Shown in pieces: positions 1-8,083 of a stretch of DNA of 18,960 bases. Made by a program: the position numbers and the translations under genes. Each line of letters begins with the position of its first letter. Positions within the stretch are counted from its first letter, which is position 1. The notes below the pieces were generated by a model, which did no database searches, was not told where the DNA came from, and worked only from the letters and a program-made list of their open reading frames with translations. Location of the stretch: positions 1 to 18,960 of the forward strand of contig JALUQR010000219.1 of NCBI GenBank assembly GCA_027017505.1, in the 5' to 3' direction. This DNA comes from a bacterium (GTDB lineage: Bacteria; Desulfobacterota; GWC2-55-46; DRQE01).

Positions 1-1
1 T

Positions 2-265
2 CTTGGACCCCTTCTCTTCATCCTCTTTGGCATAACGGGGCTCGGGTTTCTTCGAGGGCTTGACTGGCTGAGACCCTACATGCTGGCACTGACCCTCATC
101 TTCGTTGCCATAGCCTTTCATTATGCCCATGGTAAGGGCGCAAGGTGTGCCGAGGAGTGTAACCCTAAGGCGTTGAGGATAAACAGAGCCCTTTTCTGGG
201 TCCTCGTGGGGTTTGCGCTCTTTGGATTCGGTTTTCCCTATGCGGTGGCATGGGTTGTGGAATAA
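2..265 (+). CDS. merT: MerT-type mercuric ion transporter, C-terminal part
   Basis: Inner-membrane protein that accepts Hg(II) from MerP and carries it into the cytoplasm. The 5' end lies outside the window; the frame is open from base 2 and starts Leu-Gly-Pro. In known MerT this motif directly follows the Cys-Cys pair of the first membrane helix, and base 1 (T) is compatible with a preceding Cys codon. Visible are the rest of helix 1, helix 2 (from about MLALTLIFVAIAF), a cytoplasmic loop with a Cys pair (CAEEC) where MerT has its second Cys pair, and a third hydrophobic segment ending FGFPYAVAWVVE, close to MerT's FPY motif. The in-frame ATG at 80 is internal and would delete helix 1. merP follows after 18 nt. 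The identification rests on remembered MerT motifs and order with merP. Confidence 0.82.
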   Translation, partial: LGPLLFILFGITGLGFLRGLDWLRPYMLALTLIFVAIAFHYAHGKGARCAEECNPKALRINRALFWVLVGFALFGFGFPYAVAWVVE

Positions 266-283
266 AAAGAGGAGGTCCCGAGG

Positions 284-583
284 ATGAAAAGAACTGCCAT
301 AGTCCTTACGCTCTTTATCTTCATCGGTATAAGCCCTCTGTGGGCAGGGGAGATGGGAAGAATCACCATGAAGGTAGAGGGGATGAGTTGTAAGATGTGC
401 ATACCTGCGGTAAAGAAGGCCCTTTACGGGGTGGAGGGGGTAAAAAAGGTGAGTGTGGACTTTGAAACCAGAGCGGCACGGATAGAGTACGCAAAAGATG
501 TGGCAAATGTAGAAAAGCTTATAGACGCACTTAAGGGGGCAGGCTTTACAGCAGGGGTTGAAAAACCAGGGGAGACAGAGTGA
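284..583 (+). CDS. merP: MerP-type periplasmic mercury-binding protein
   Basis: Small periplasmic Hg(II) scavenger that hands metal to MerT. The 99-residue product has a signal peptide (residues 1 to about 21, hydrophobic core TAIVLTLFIFIGI, likely cleaved after LWA). A single HMA ferredoxin-like domain follows, with GMSCKMC and metal ligands Cys36 and Cys39. The length matches MerP (about 90 residues). AGGAGGT about 7 nt upstream supports the ATG at 284. The stop codon overlaps the next start as TGATG, so translation is probably coupled. A copper chaperone of the same fold is possible, but a secreted HMA domain directly after MerT favours mercury. Confidence 0.88.
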   Translation: MKRTAIVLTLFIFIGISPLWAGEMGRITMKVEGMSCKMCIPAVKKALYGVEGVKKVSVDFETRAARIEYAKDVANVEKLIDALKGAGFTAGVEKPGETE

Positions 584-888
584 TGCCAGAGGTCCTCTTA
601 CTATATTTCAGGGGATGCCCCAATGTAGAGGAGGCAAGAGGAAACATCAAGACCGCTCTCAAAAGGGCAGGTCTTCCACGGAGCTGGAGGGAGATTGACA
701 TGGAGGATAAAACTGCTCCTCAATCACTGCGGGGTTTTCCATCCCCAACGGTGCTTGTTGATGGGGTGTGCGTGAGAACGGGTAGAAGCATGCCACCTGC
801 AAAGGCAGGCTCATGCAGTGTGGACGGTGCCCCTGAGGTTGAGGAGATACTCAAAGGGCTTGAAAGGGCACATGAGAAAGATAGCTAA
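583..888 (+). CDS. Small thioredoxin-fold protein of mer-type clusters
   Basis: Predicted cytosolic protein of about 101 residues. It begins with a beta strand and the motif YFRGCPN, that is a Gly-Cys-Pro-Asn turn with one Cys where thioredoxins have CxxC. Later come GFPSPTVLVDG (a cis-Pro-like strand as in thioredoxin and glutaredoxin folds) and two more Cys (VCV and GSC). Small proteins with GCP(N/S) and SPT-hDG motifs are common beside mercury genes and are sometimes mislabelled alkylmercury lyase; real MerB is about twice this size. ATG 583 is chosen over GTG 580 because AGGGGAG lies 8 nt upstream of it. The end overlaps the next gene by 17 nt. A thiol relay or metal-binding role is inference. 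Confidence 0.66.
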   Translation: MPEVLLLYFRGCPNVEEARGNIKTALKRAGLPRSWREIDMEDKTAPQSLRGFPSPTVLVDGVCVRTGRSMPPAKAGSCSVDGAPEVEEILKGLERAHEKDS

Positions 889-1267
889 CTATATCGGGAG
901 TATAGGTTCTATCGCGGTGGGCAAGTTCTGTCCCATCTGTTATCCCCTCGTTGGAGGCTTTCTTACTGCCCTGGGGCTTGGCTTTCTGGTTGAGGCAGGA
1001 GTTATGAAGATTGTGCTTGTGGGATTTTTCGTAGCAGGTCTTTTAGGGCTATGGAGGTCAAAGAGGGTGCACGGCGATATTCGTCCTTTGATTTTGGGTG
1101 GCATTTCTTCGGTCCTGCTATATGTGGGAAAGTATGTTACAGGGGATGATGTCATATTTAATGTTGGGATAGCAGGGCTTATTGCAGCTCTAATAATAGA
1201 CCTTAAAATCACAAGGGCTCAGGGATGCAAAAGCTGTGGTAAGACAATAACAAACGAAAGGAGGTGA
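872..1267 (+). CDS. MerC-like four-helix membrane protein
   Basis: Predicted inner-membrane mercuric ion transporter of 131 residues. The first helix carries CPIC (Cys20, Cys23) followed by YPLVGGFLTALGLGFL, which strongly resembles the Cys-containing first helix of MerC. Three further hydrophobic segments lie near 43-61, 71-88 and 94-112. The cytoplasmic tail holds CKSC (Cys119, Cys122), a second thiol pair as in MerC. An upstream in-frame ATG at 818 would add 18 residues encoded inside the preceding gene; the ATG at 872 begins where the homologous part begins. The 17-nt overlap with the previous gene fits a compact operon. Transport of Hg(II) from the periplasm is the family role; the specificity here is inferred from neighbours. 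Confidence 0.72.
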   Translation: MRKIANYIGSIGSIAVGKFCPICYPLVGGFLTALGLGFLVEAGVMKIVLVGFFVAGLLGLWRSKRVHGDIRPLILGGISSVLLYVGKYVTGDDVIFNVGIAGLIAALIIDLKITRAQGCKSCGKTITNERR

Positions 1268-1273
1268 ACCAGG

Positions 1274-1549
1274 ATGGCAAAGAGAAAAGTAGAGGTCTTC
1301 ACAGGCGGATGCCCTCTCTGTGAGGAGGCAGTGAGGCTCGTGGAGGAGCTCAGATGCCCTGACTGCGAGGTTACAGTCTATAACCTGAACGATGTCTGCG
1401 AATCGGGCGAGTGCCTTGAGAAGGTTCGAGAATACGGTATAACAAGGGTTCCTTCGGTTGTGGTAGATAGCAGGCTTGCAGAGTGCTGCGTAACTGGACC
1501 TGTAACAAGAGAGGGGCTTATAAAGGCAGGTATCGGCACACCGCTTTAA
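1274..1549 (+). CDS. Cys-rich thioredoxin/glutaredoxin-like protein
   Basis: Cytosolic protein of 91 residues with a thioredoxin-type start (VEVFTGGCPLC; Cys13, Cys16) and a cis-Pro loop (TRVPSVVVDSRL). It has six other cysteines: a second CxxC (CPDC, Cys28 and Cys31), then Cys42, Cys47 and a Cys-Cys pair near 71-72. A strong AGGAGGTG about 7 nt upstream fixes the ATG. It is the last gene of the forward cluster and ends just before the convergent hairpin. The Cys load suggests a thiol-disulfide reductase or an intracellular carrier passing metal from the MerT/MerC transporters to a reductase. No MerA is visible, so that partner is hypothetical. Confidence 0.7.
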   Translation: MAKRKVEVFTGGCPLCEEAVRLVEELRCPDCEVTVYNLNDVCESGECLEKVREYGITRVPSVVVDSRLAECCVTGPVTREGLIKAGIGTPL

Positions 1550-1568
1550 GTAGCTTCAAATAAGGTAA

Positions 1569-1606
1569 AAGGGGCTGGCACCTTTTTCAGCAAGTGCCTG
1601 CCCCTT
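1569..1606. terminator. Convergent hairpin between mer cluster and cus operon
   Basis: Two 13-nt arms, AAGGGGCTGGCAC (1569-1581) and GTGCCTGCCCCTT (1594-1606), pair with one mismatch around a 12-nt T-rich loop. The hairpin lies between convergent genes and overlaps the cusA stop codon, so it can act as a bidirectional transcription stop. No clean T-tract follows on the forward strand. On the reverse strand a short TTTTACC follows, so it may work only weakly. The GGCACC...GGTGCC style also recalls REP-type palindromes. Confidence 0.5.
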
Positions 1607-4600
1607 AAGAAATCTTCCTTCTTCTTACCATCACATATACCGCGGGTATGACGATGAGGGTTAAAAGGGTGGATGATACAAGCCCACCTATCATTGGGGC
1701 AACCATCCTCTGCATCGCCCGTGTGCCCACCTCTGTTGACCACATGACGGGCAGTAACCCAAGTATAAGACAACTTACGACCATCACCTTTGGTCTTATC
1801 CTCATGACAGCACCTTCTATCATCGCATCTTTGAGCTCAGCCCATCCCTTAAGTTCTCCCCTTTCCCTTCTTCTCTTACAGGCAAGCTCAAGGTATATGA
1901 GCATTACAACCCCTGTCTCTGCGGCAAGTCCCATGAGGGCTATAAAACCAACTGCAGTAGCAACACTCATCTTATAACCCAGAAGACACATAAGCCACAC
2001 ACCACCAACGAGGCTGAAAGGTAGTGAGAGCATTATTATGAGGGTCTCTGTGAGTCTACCGAAATTCAGATAGAGAAGCACGAAGACGAGTGCCACCGTA
2101 AGGGGCACGATGAAGGTAAGGGTCTTTCTTACCTTCTCCATCATTTCAAACTGCCCGCTCCATTCCATGTAATAGCCAGAAGGAAGTTTTAGTCTTCCCC
2201 CCTCGATTGCCTCGTCTATCGCCTGCTGTGCCCTCTCCACATAGCCCTTTATATCAACACCCCTTTCAAGCTCTACGGGGACATCCACAAGGAGCATGCC
2301 CTTCTCACTCTTTATAACAGGTGGACCATCGTGCATCTCAACACCTGCCACATGAGAAAGGGGTATGAACCCGCCCTCAGGGGTTGAGATGAGGACCCTT
2401 TTTAGTTTTTCAGGATCGTCCCTCAGTTCCTGCGGATACCTTATCGTTACAGCATAGCGCCTTCTACCCTCTATGGTCTCCGTTACAGGCCTTCCACCTA
2501 TTACATGCTCCATGAGGGTTTCTATGTCCTTGACACTTAAGCCATACCTCGATAGTGCCCTTCTATCTGGCACTATATCGAGGTAGTTTCCACCCATCGC
2601 ACGCTCTGAAGAGACGGAGAGGGTGCCAGGGACATCCCTTAAGATGCTTTCCACCTCAAGGGCTATGCGTTCAAGCTCGCGGGGAGCATCACCCCTTACC
2701 TTAAGCCCTAAAAGACCCTTCATGCCTGTTGTGAGCATGCCAAGCCTTGTCTCTATGGGCATGAGCCACCAGTTGGGCATACCGGGGACTTTAAGAAGGC
2801 GGTCCATCTCAACCTTTGTAAGCTCCTCGAAGCTCTGACGCCTCAAGGGTATCCCCGCCACATGGATATGAAGTCCAGAGACAATACCCTTGAGAGTATC
2901 CCTTCTACCTGCATCCCCGATGCCACGGGCTTCAAGCTCTTTACCGATACCCTCTTTAAGCCTCTGGGGAAGCTTCCTTTTTATATCTTCCATACTTCTA
3001 CCCCTTACAAGCTCCTCCCTTATCCAGCTATTTATCTTCCAGCGGACCTTATCCTCAACCCCCTCTGCCACATCCTGCACGCTTATGTCCTTTTTAAGCA
3101 CTCCCTTTTCTTTGAGCCCCTTGAGCACCCCTTCTGCAAGCCCTTCGATGTAGCCCTCTTCTATGATCCTTTCAGGCCAGTTCTCTTCAGGCCTTAGTAT
3201 CACATGGGTTTCAACCATGTTGAGGGGGGCTGGGTCAGTCGGGGTTGTGGCTCTACCTATTTTACCCAGCACCACCTCCACCTCTGGAAACCTTTTAAGA
3301 AGGCGGTCCTGAATCTGTAGCACTCTACCTGCCTCGCCGGAAGAAAGCCCGGGTATCGTTGTTGGCATGTAGAGGATGTCCCCCTCTTTCAGGGGTGGCA
3401 TGAACTCTCCACCTATCCTTGAGTAGGGTATGTAGGTAAGGGCTGTTATAACCACAGCACAGATGACCACAGTCTTTGGATACCTGAGCACCCATTTTAT
3501 AACGGGCATGTATAGCCTCATAAGAACTCTACTTGCAGGATTGTCTCTCTCTGCCCTTATTCTTCCCCTTACAAAGAGGCTTATGAGGACAGGCACAAGG
3601 GTTACCGATACAAGGGCAGAGCCTGCCATGGAAAAGGTCTTTGTCCATGCAAGGGGCTTGAAAAGACGGCCTGCCTCGTCCTTCAGTGCAAATACAGGTA
3701 GAAATGACACGGTTATAATGAGTAGAGAGAAGAAGAGCGCAGGGCCAACCTCCTTCGATGCCCTCAGGACAAGCCCTATCCTTTTGGCCCCTCCCACATT
3801 ACCGCCCTCCCTTTCGATATGCTTGTGGGTGTTTTCAACGAGCACCACCGCTGCATCGACCATGGCACCTATGGCGATGGCAATCCCGGAAAGGCTCATT
3901 ATGTTGGCACTCATCCCCAATGCGTGCATGAGTATGAAGGCAATGAGAACCCCCACGGGCAGTGTTACACATGCTGTAAGAGAAGACCTTACATGCAGAA
4001 GAAATACAAAGACCACAAGTGTTACGATGGCTATCTCTTCAAGAAGCTTCTTTTTGAGCGTATGGGTCGCCCTGTCTATAAGTTCTGACCTGTCGTATAC
4101 AGGCTTTATTACAACGCCCTCTGGAAGTCCTCCTGAAATCTCTTTAAGCTTCTCCTTAACCTCTGTTATAACACCCGGCACATCCGCCCCGTAACGGGCA
4201 ACGACTATGCCTGCAACGACTTCTCCCACACCGTCTCTATCTGCAATACCACGCTTTATTGAAGGTGCAACTGTTACAACCCCTATGTCTTTCAATAGAA
4301 CCGGGGTTCCATCCCCCTCTGTCTTTACAACTATCCCTTCAATGTCCTCTATGCCCTTTATGTAGGCTCTACCGCGTATCATGAACTCTGCGCCAGAGAC
4401 CTCCATCACCCCACCGCCAAAGTCCCTGTTGTTATTCTTTATGGCAGAGATGACATCCCCTGTGGATATGCGGTAGTACTCAAGCCTTTCAGGCTCAACC
4501 ACAACCTGATACTCCTTTTCAACCCCGCCCACTGTTGCAACCTCTGCGACCCCTGGCACGCTCATGAGCTGATACCTTATGTAGAAGTCCTGAAGTGCCC

Positions 4601-5069
4601 TGAGCTCTGAAAGGTCAACCCTTCCGCCCCTATCCTCCACCGTATAGATGAATACCCATCCAAGCCCTGTTGCATCTGGACCAAGGCTGGGTGTTACATC
4701 CTCTGGAAGCTCCTTTTTAAGGCCGCTTAAATGTTCGAGCACCCTGCTTCTTGCCCAGTAAAGGTCCACCCCGTCTTCGAATATGACATAAACGAAGGAC
4801 TGCCCAAAATATGAAAACCCCCGCACATCCTTTACCCCTGGTAGAGAAAGCATGGCAGTTGTTATGGGATAGGTTACCTGGTCCTCCACTGTTTCGGGAT
4901 CATGGCCCATCCACTCGGTTGAGATTATGACCTGTGTGTCAGACAGCTCGGGCAGGGCATCGAGCGGGGTATTGTAGATTGCCCACACACCGACAAGGGT
5001 TATTGCAATGTACAGGATGCAGGTAAAAAGCCTGTTATTTATGCACCATTCGATGAGTCTACCTATCAT
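1605..5069 (-). CDS. cusA: CusA-type heavy-metal RND efflux pump with extra insert
   Basis: Proton-driven inner-membrane pump of the HME-RND family; with CusB and CusC it expels Cu(I)/Ag(I) or similar soft metals across both membranes. The product has 1154 residues, against about 1047 in E. coli CusA. The proton-relay motif GAMVDAAVVLVEN (Asp405) is present, as are a later Glu in GLAAETGVVMLIYL and Lys in RIRPKVMVV. All three methionines of the CusA export site are recognisable: Met568 (LYM), Met618 (NMVET) and Met778 (GMLTTG). Spacing between the first two is 50, as in E. coli (573/623). The third is 160 residues on instead of 49, so about 110 residues are inserted at roughly 633-743, a charged, probably helical stretch. 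The ATG has GAGG 7 nt upstream and overlaps the cusB stop. Confidence 0.93.
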   Translation of the reverse strand: MIGRLIEWCINNRLFTCILYIAITLVGVWAIYNTPLDALPELSDTQVIISTEWMGHDPETVEDQVTYPITTAMLSLPGVKDVRGFSYFGQSFVYVIFEDGVDLYWARSRVLEHLSGLKKELPEDVTPSLGPDATGLGWVFIYTVEDRGGRVDLSELRALQDFYIRYQLMSVPGVAEVATVGGVEKEYQVVVEPERLEYYRISTGDVISAIKNNNRDFGGGVMEVSGAEFMIRGRAYIKGIEDIEGIVVKTEGDGTPVLLKDIGVVTVAPSIKRGIADRDGVGEVVAGIVVARYGADVPGVITEVKEKLKEISGGLPEGVVIKPVYDRSELIDRATHTLKKKLLEEIAIVTLVVFVFLLHVRSSLTACVTLPVGVLIAFILMHALGMSANIMSLSGIAIAIGAMVDAAVVLVENTHKHIEREGGNVGGAKRIGLVLRASKEVGPALFFSLLIITVSFLPVFALKDEAGRLFKPLAWTKTFSMAGSALVSVTLVPVLISLFVRGRIRAERDNPASRVLMRLYMPVIKWVLRYPKTVVICAVVITALTYIPYSRIGGEFMPPLKEGDILYMPTTIPGLSSGEAGRVLQIQDRLLKRFPEVEVVLGKIGRATTPTDPAPLNMVETHVILRPEENWPERIIEEGYIEGLAEGVLKGLKEKGVLKKDISVQDVAEGVEDKVRWKINSWIREELVRGRSMEDIKRKLPQRLKEGIGKELEARGIGDAGRRDTLKGIVSGLHIHVAGIPLRRQSFEELTKVEMDRLLKVPGMPNWWLMPIETRLGMLTTGMKGLLGLKVRGDAPRELERIALEVESILRDVPGTLSVSSERAMGGNYLDIVPDRRALSRYGLSVKDIETLMEHVIGGRPVTETIEGRRRYAVTIRYPQELRDDPEKLKRVLISTPEGGFIPLSHVAGVEMHDGPPVIKSEKGMLLVDVPVELERGVDIKGYVERAQQAIDEAIEGGRLKLPSGYYMEWSGQFEMMEKVRKTLTFIVPLTVALVFVLLYLNFGRLTETLIIMLSLPFSLVGGVWLMCLLGYKMSVATAVGFIALMGLAAETGVVMLIYLELACKRRRERGELKGWAELKDAMIEGAVMRIRPKVMVVSCLILGLLPVMWSTEVGTRAMQRMVAPMIGGLVSSTLLTLIVIPAVYVMVRRRKIS

Positions 5070-6739
5070 GGCACATCCTCAAGCACTCTGCCGCAAGTTG
5101 ACATCTTTTTACCCATGTAGGGGTTTTCCAGTGTTTCAGATGGCTGTAGCCAGCCGCCGTAGCCAAAACTTTCTTCTCCCATGGGGCAGTAGAAGGCATG
5201 AGCGATGGACAGATTGTATCGCCTGATAAGCTCTATAAGGGCCTTGCTGATTTTTGAAAATCCTCGTCTTGCGCCCTTAAGGGTTTCTGCCTTCTTCAGC
5301 TCCTCTATCGCCTTTTTTAGATCCTTAAAGAGTGGCTTGAGGGATGGTTGGGTTTTCTCAAGGATACGAAGAAGTGTTTCTGCGTGCCTGCCAGTCTCTT
5401 TTATCTCGTCATGGGCAAGCCCCTTTCTTATCTCTTCATAGGGTTTGAGTATCTCTTCAAGGGTCTCTTCAAGCCCTGCTGGAAGGGATTTAGAAGGAGC
5501 TTCTTTCCCGTGGAATCTTTCGAGCATGCCCTCAAGGCTTGCCTCTGCAAGGATGAGGAATGTTCCCTTTGATACGACCTTATCGCCCTCTTCAAGTCCT
5601 TCGAGCACCTCGTGGTATCGCCTGTGGCCCTCTTCCATGTAGAGCCATCTTCTACCCACCCTTACCTCAACAGGCTTTATGATCCCATCTTCTTCGTGCA
5701 CGAAGGCGATAGCCCTTCTGCCTGTAAATACGACAGCACCCTCTGGCATGGACAGAACTCTACCAACCCTGCTTTTCACCTTAACCCTTACAAACCCGCC
5801 GGGCTTGAGCAACCCCTCTCTATTTTCAACTGTAAGCCTTGCCCTTACGGTGCGCCTTCTTTTATCCACCACGGGGTCTATGAACTCTATCCTTCCTTTA
5901 AGGATTGTGCCCCTGCCGGTCTCTGGTATTACCTCAACAGGGGTTCCCACCTGTATGTATGAAATATCGTCCTCGTATAGGTCTATCTCTATCCAGACCT
6001 TTTCAAGCTCTGCAACTTTAAATAGGGGTGTGCCCTCTTCAACATACTGCCCCTCACGCACGAGCAGTTCCATCACGGTGCCTGAAACTGGTGAGTATAT
6101 GGTAAGCTCCTTAAGGGGCCTGCCCATGCGTTCTATCCTTTTTATCTCCCTTTCCGTTATGCCCCAGCTTTCAAGCCTTCTTCGGGCAGACTCTATGAGG
6201 GCTTTGTCTGTGCCAGCCTTAAGGAGGGTCAGGTATTCCCGCTGGGTCGTTACAAGCTCCGGGTTGTAGAGGGTAAGTAGGGGTTCACCCCGCTGGATGG
6301 TCTTTCCCGTGAAGTCTGCAAAGAGCCTTACGATTCTACTTTTACCCTTTATCCAGACAGATATGGTGCGAAGTAGCCTTTCATCTGTTGAGACCCTGCC
6401 AGTGGTGTATATCTCTTTTACGAGCGGTCTTTTCTCAACCCTTTCAAACTCGATGCCAAGGGTCTGAATCTGGTAGGAGGTGAGTTTCAGCGTGTCTTCA
6501 GTTTTCTCCTCTTTCATCTCAACGAGTTCCATGTTGCATATTGGGCATAGCCCTGGCTCATCCCTTCTTATCTGTGGATGCATGGGGCAGAAGTAGATGG
6601 TCTTTTTCTTCTCTGCCTTTTTAAGCCCTGCCCACTCTTTAAGGCCTTCAATGAGCGAGCCATGGGAGGGGGTTGTGGCTATCCCCGTTAAAAGTCCTGC
6701 AAGTATTAGTATGAAAAGAAACGCCCTGACTTCTTTCAT
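5066..6739 (-). CDS. cusB: CusB-type membrane fusion protein with metal-binding ends
   Basis: Periplasmic adaptor linking the RND pump to the outer-membrane channel. The 557-residue product has an N-terminal hydrophobic signal or anchor (about 6-22). A heavy-metal-binding domain at about 48-74 has YFCPMHP and CPICNMEL, with Cys51, Met53, His54, Cys65, Cys68 and Met70. Barrel-sandwich and beta-barrel segments follow (SPVSGTVMELLVREGQYVE, LFKVAELEKVWIEIDLYE). A long helical DUF3347-like C-terminal region runs from about 420 and ends with a second Cys/Met cluster: FYCPMG (Cys518, Met520), then PYMGKKMSTCG (Cys549). That C-terminal domain is an addition compared with E. coli CusB (407 residues). 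It overlaps cusC and cusA by 4 nt each. Confidence 0.92.
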   Translation of the reverse strand: MKEVRAFLFILILAGLLTGIATTPSHGSLIEGLKEWAGLKKAEKKKTIYFCPMHPQIRRDEPGLCPICNMELVEMKEEKTEDTLKLTSYQIQTLGIEFERVEKRPLVKEIYTTGRVSTDERLLRTISVWIKGKSRIVRLFADFTGKTIQRGEPLLTLYNPELVTTQREYLTLLKAGTDKALIESARRRLESWGITEREIKRIERMGRPLKELTIYSPVSGTVMELLVREGQYVEEGTPLFKVAELEKVWIEIDLYEDDISYIQVGTPVEVIPETGRGTILKGRIEFIDPVVDKRRRTVRARLTVENREGLLKPGGFVRVKVKSRVGRVLSMPEGAVVFTGRRAIAFVHEEDGIIKPVEVRVGRRWLYMEEGHRRYHEVLEGLEEGDKVVSKGTFLILAEASLEGMLERFHGKEAPSKSLPAGLEETLEEILKPYEEIRKGLAHDEIKETGRHAETLLRILEKTQPSLKPLFKDLKKAIEELKKAETLKGARRGFSKISKALIELIRRYNLSIAHAFYCPMGEESFGYGGWLQPSETLENPYMGKKMSTCGRVLEDVP

Positions 6740-8040
6740 CTTTCTTTCCCCAGGATTTTATTGAGCCCTGCAATGGTAATGAGTGTTTCTGTAAGGATGC
6801 GCTCGTATTCAAGCCTTAAGTGAAAGATCTCTCTTTCACTATCCATAAGGGTTGTAAAGTCTCCTCTACCTTCTCTGTAGGATGTAAGGGCGGTCCTTAG
6901 TGTAAGCTCTGCAGTGGGGATGAGCCTTTCTTCGAAGAGCCTTTTTGCATGTTCAAGTTCAAGGAGTCTTTCACGGAGAGAAGTAAGCTCTTCTTCCACA
7001 CGGTCAATCGTTGCCCGAAGGCTATCCCCTATACTGCTTAGCCTTGCCCTCTTCTCTCTTATCTCTGCCCTTACCCTCGTTCCTATGGGTATGTTTATAC
7101 CCACACCCATGAATGGTCTTAAGTCCTCATCCATCCAAGCGGTGTTGTAGCCTGCGGTAACGGTGAAATCAGGGTAGTACTTAAGCCCTGTAAGCCTTAG
7201 GTCAGCCTCTGCCCCTTCGAGCTCTCTACGGGCTTTCTCTATACGGGGATTGTTTTCAAGGGCTATGTTCATAAGGGTGTCTATATCGGTTGTTATAGGG
7301 GTAAGAGGAGGTGGCCTGAGTTCAGGAAGCCCTGCACTTGCAGGTCTGGCCATGAGGGTGTTGAGTTTTGCCCTCAAGGTGTTCCATTTTCTTTCAAGGA
7401 TGATTCTTTTGTGTTCTATCCTTGCAAGTTTCGTTTCTATAGAAAGCACATCCTCAAGCCCCACGCCACCTTCTTCATACATCGTGGTTACACTCTCTTT
7501 AAGCTCTTTAAGAAGCCTTCTTTCTTCATCCACGATCTCTATTGCCCTTTCTACATAGATGAGCTCAGAAAAGCTCACCCTTATCATGTAGATAAGCTCA
7601 AGTTTTGTCACCTCAAGCCCCTCAAGCCCTTCTTCAACCTCTTTGAGGACCACCTCACCCCTTAAGGATAACCTTCCCGGAAAGGGCCATCTCTGGCTTA
7701 TACCCACCCTGTAGGCACTCCCTTCAGGATAAAGCCCCACATTGAGACGGGGGTCATCGAGGGCGACTGCCTGCGGGTATCTCTCAAGGCTTTCCTTTAT
7801 CCTTTCCCTTATGGAAGAAAGCGAGGGATTGTGCCTCAAGGCAATGGCTATGGCGGTTTCAGGTGTAAGCTCTTCTATGGCTGAAAGAGGGTCCTTACCG
7901 CGGGGGCTTTCAGTATAGCTGGCCTTTAATACCTCTTTAAGGTCCTCGTATTCCCGCCAGTCTGCCCTGTAAGATGTGCCACAGCCCTGAAGGAAGAGGA
8001 TGAAGATAAGGATATAGAGTTTTAAGGTTTTAAGTTCCAT
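6736..8040 (-). CDS. cusC: CusC/TolC-family outer-membrane efflux lipoprotein
   Basis: Outer-membrane channel of the tripartite metal pump. The 434-residue product has a lipoprotein signal with lipobox LQGC (lipidated Cys20). Two related long-helix halves follow, typical of OEP proteins (e.g. ETAIAIALRHNPSLSSIRE and NIALENNPRIEKARREL, the duplicated ALxxNP-type motif). It is the first gene of the cusCBA operon. The start codon lies 1 nt from a perfect 16-nt dyad (8042-8057). No Shine-Dalgarno sequence is visible upstream, where the reverse strand reads ATTGTAGAAA before ATG. Translation may therefore be leaderless or weak, and repressor binding would cover the start region. Confidence 0.88.
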   Translation of the reverse strand: MELKTLKLYILIFILFLQGCGTSYRADWREYEDLKEVLKASYTESPRGKDPLSAIEELTPETAIAIALRHNPSLSSIRERIKESLERYPQAVALDDPRLNVGLYPEGSAYRVGISQRWPFPGRLSLRGEVVLKEVEEGLEGLEVTKLELIYMIRVSFSELIYVERAIEIVDEERRLLKELKESVTTMYEEGGVGLEDVLSIETKLARIEHKRIILERKWNTLRAKLNTLMARPASAGLPELRPPPLTPITTDIDTLMNIALENNPRIEKARRELEGAEADLRLTGLKYYPDFTVTAGYNTAWMDEDLRPFMGVGINIPIGTRVRAEIREKRARLSSIGDSLRATIDRVEEELTSLRERLLELEHAKRLFEERLIPTAELTLRTALTSYREGRGDFTTLMDSEREIFHLRLEYERILTETLITIAGLNKILGKER

Positions 8041-8041
8041 T

Positions 8042-8057
8042 TTCTACAATTGTAGAA
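8042..8057. promoter_or_regulatory. BlaI/CopY-type operator at cusC
   Basis: Perfect 16-nt palindrome TTCTACAATTGTAGAA containing the CopY/BlaI box TACANNTGTA. It ends 1 nt before the cusC start codon. A possible reverse-strand -10 (TACAAT, 8049-8054) lies inside it, with 8 nt to ATG; no good -35 is seen, only a T/A tract. The same arms recur at 9503-9518 in front of blaI, which supports one regulator for both. Confidence 0.72.
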
Positions 8058-8083
8058 TAACTATTTAAAAAAATTTTCTTTAT

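Noticed and set aside
3463..4194. Long forward-strand open frame of 243 codons inside cusA
   Set aside because: It is the antisense of a well-supported RND pump gene; the Ser/Thr/Leu-rich product shows no domain.
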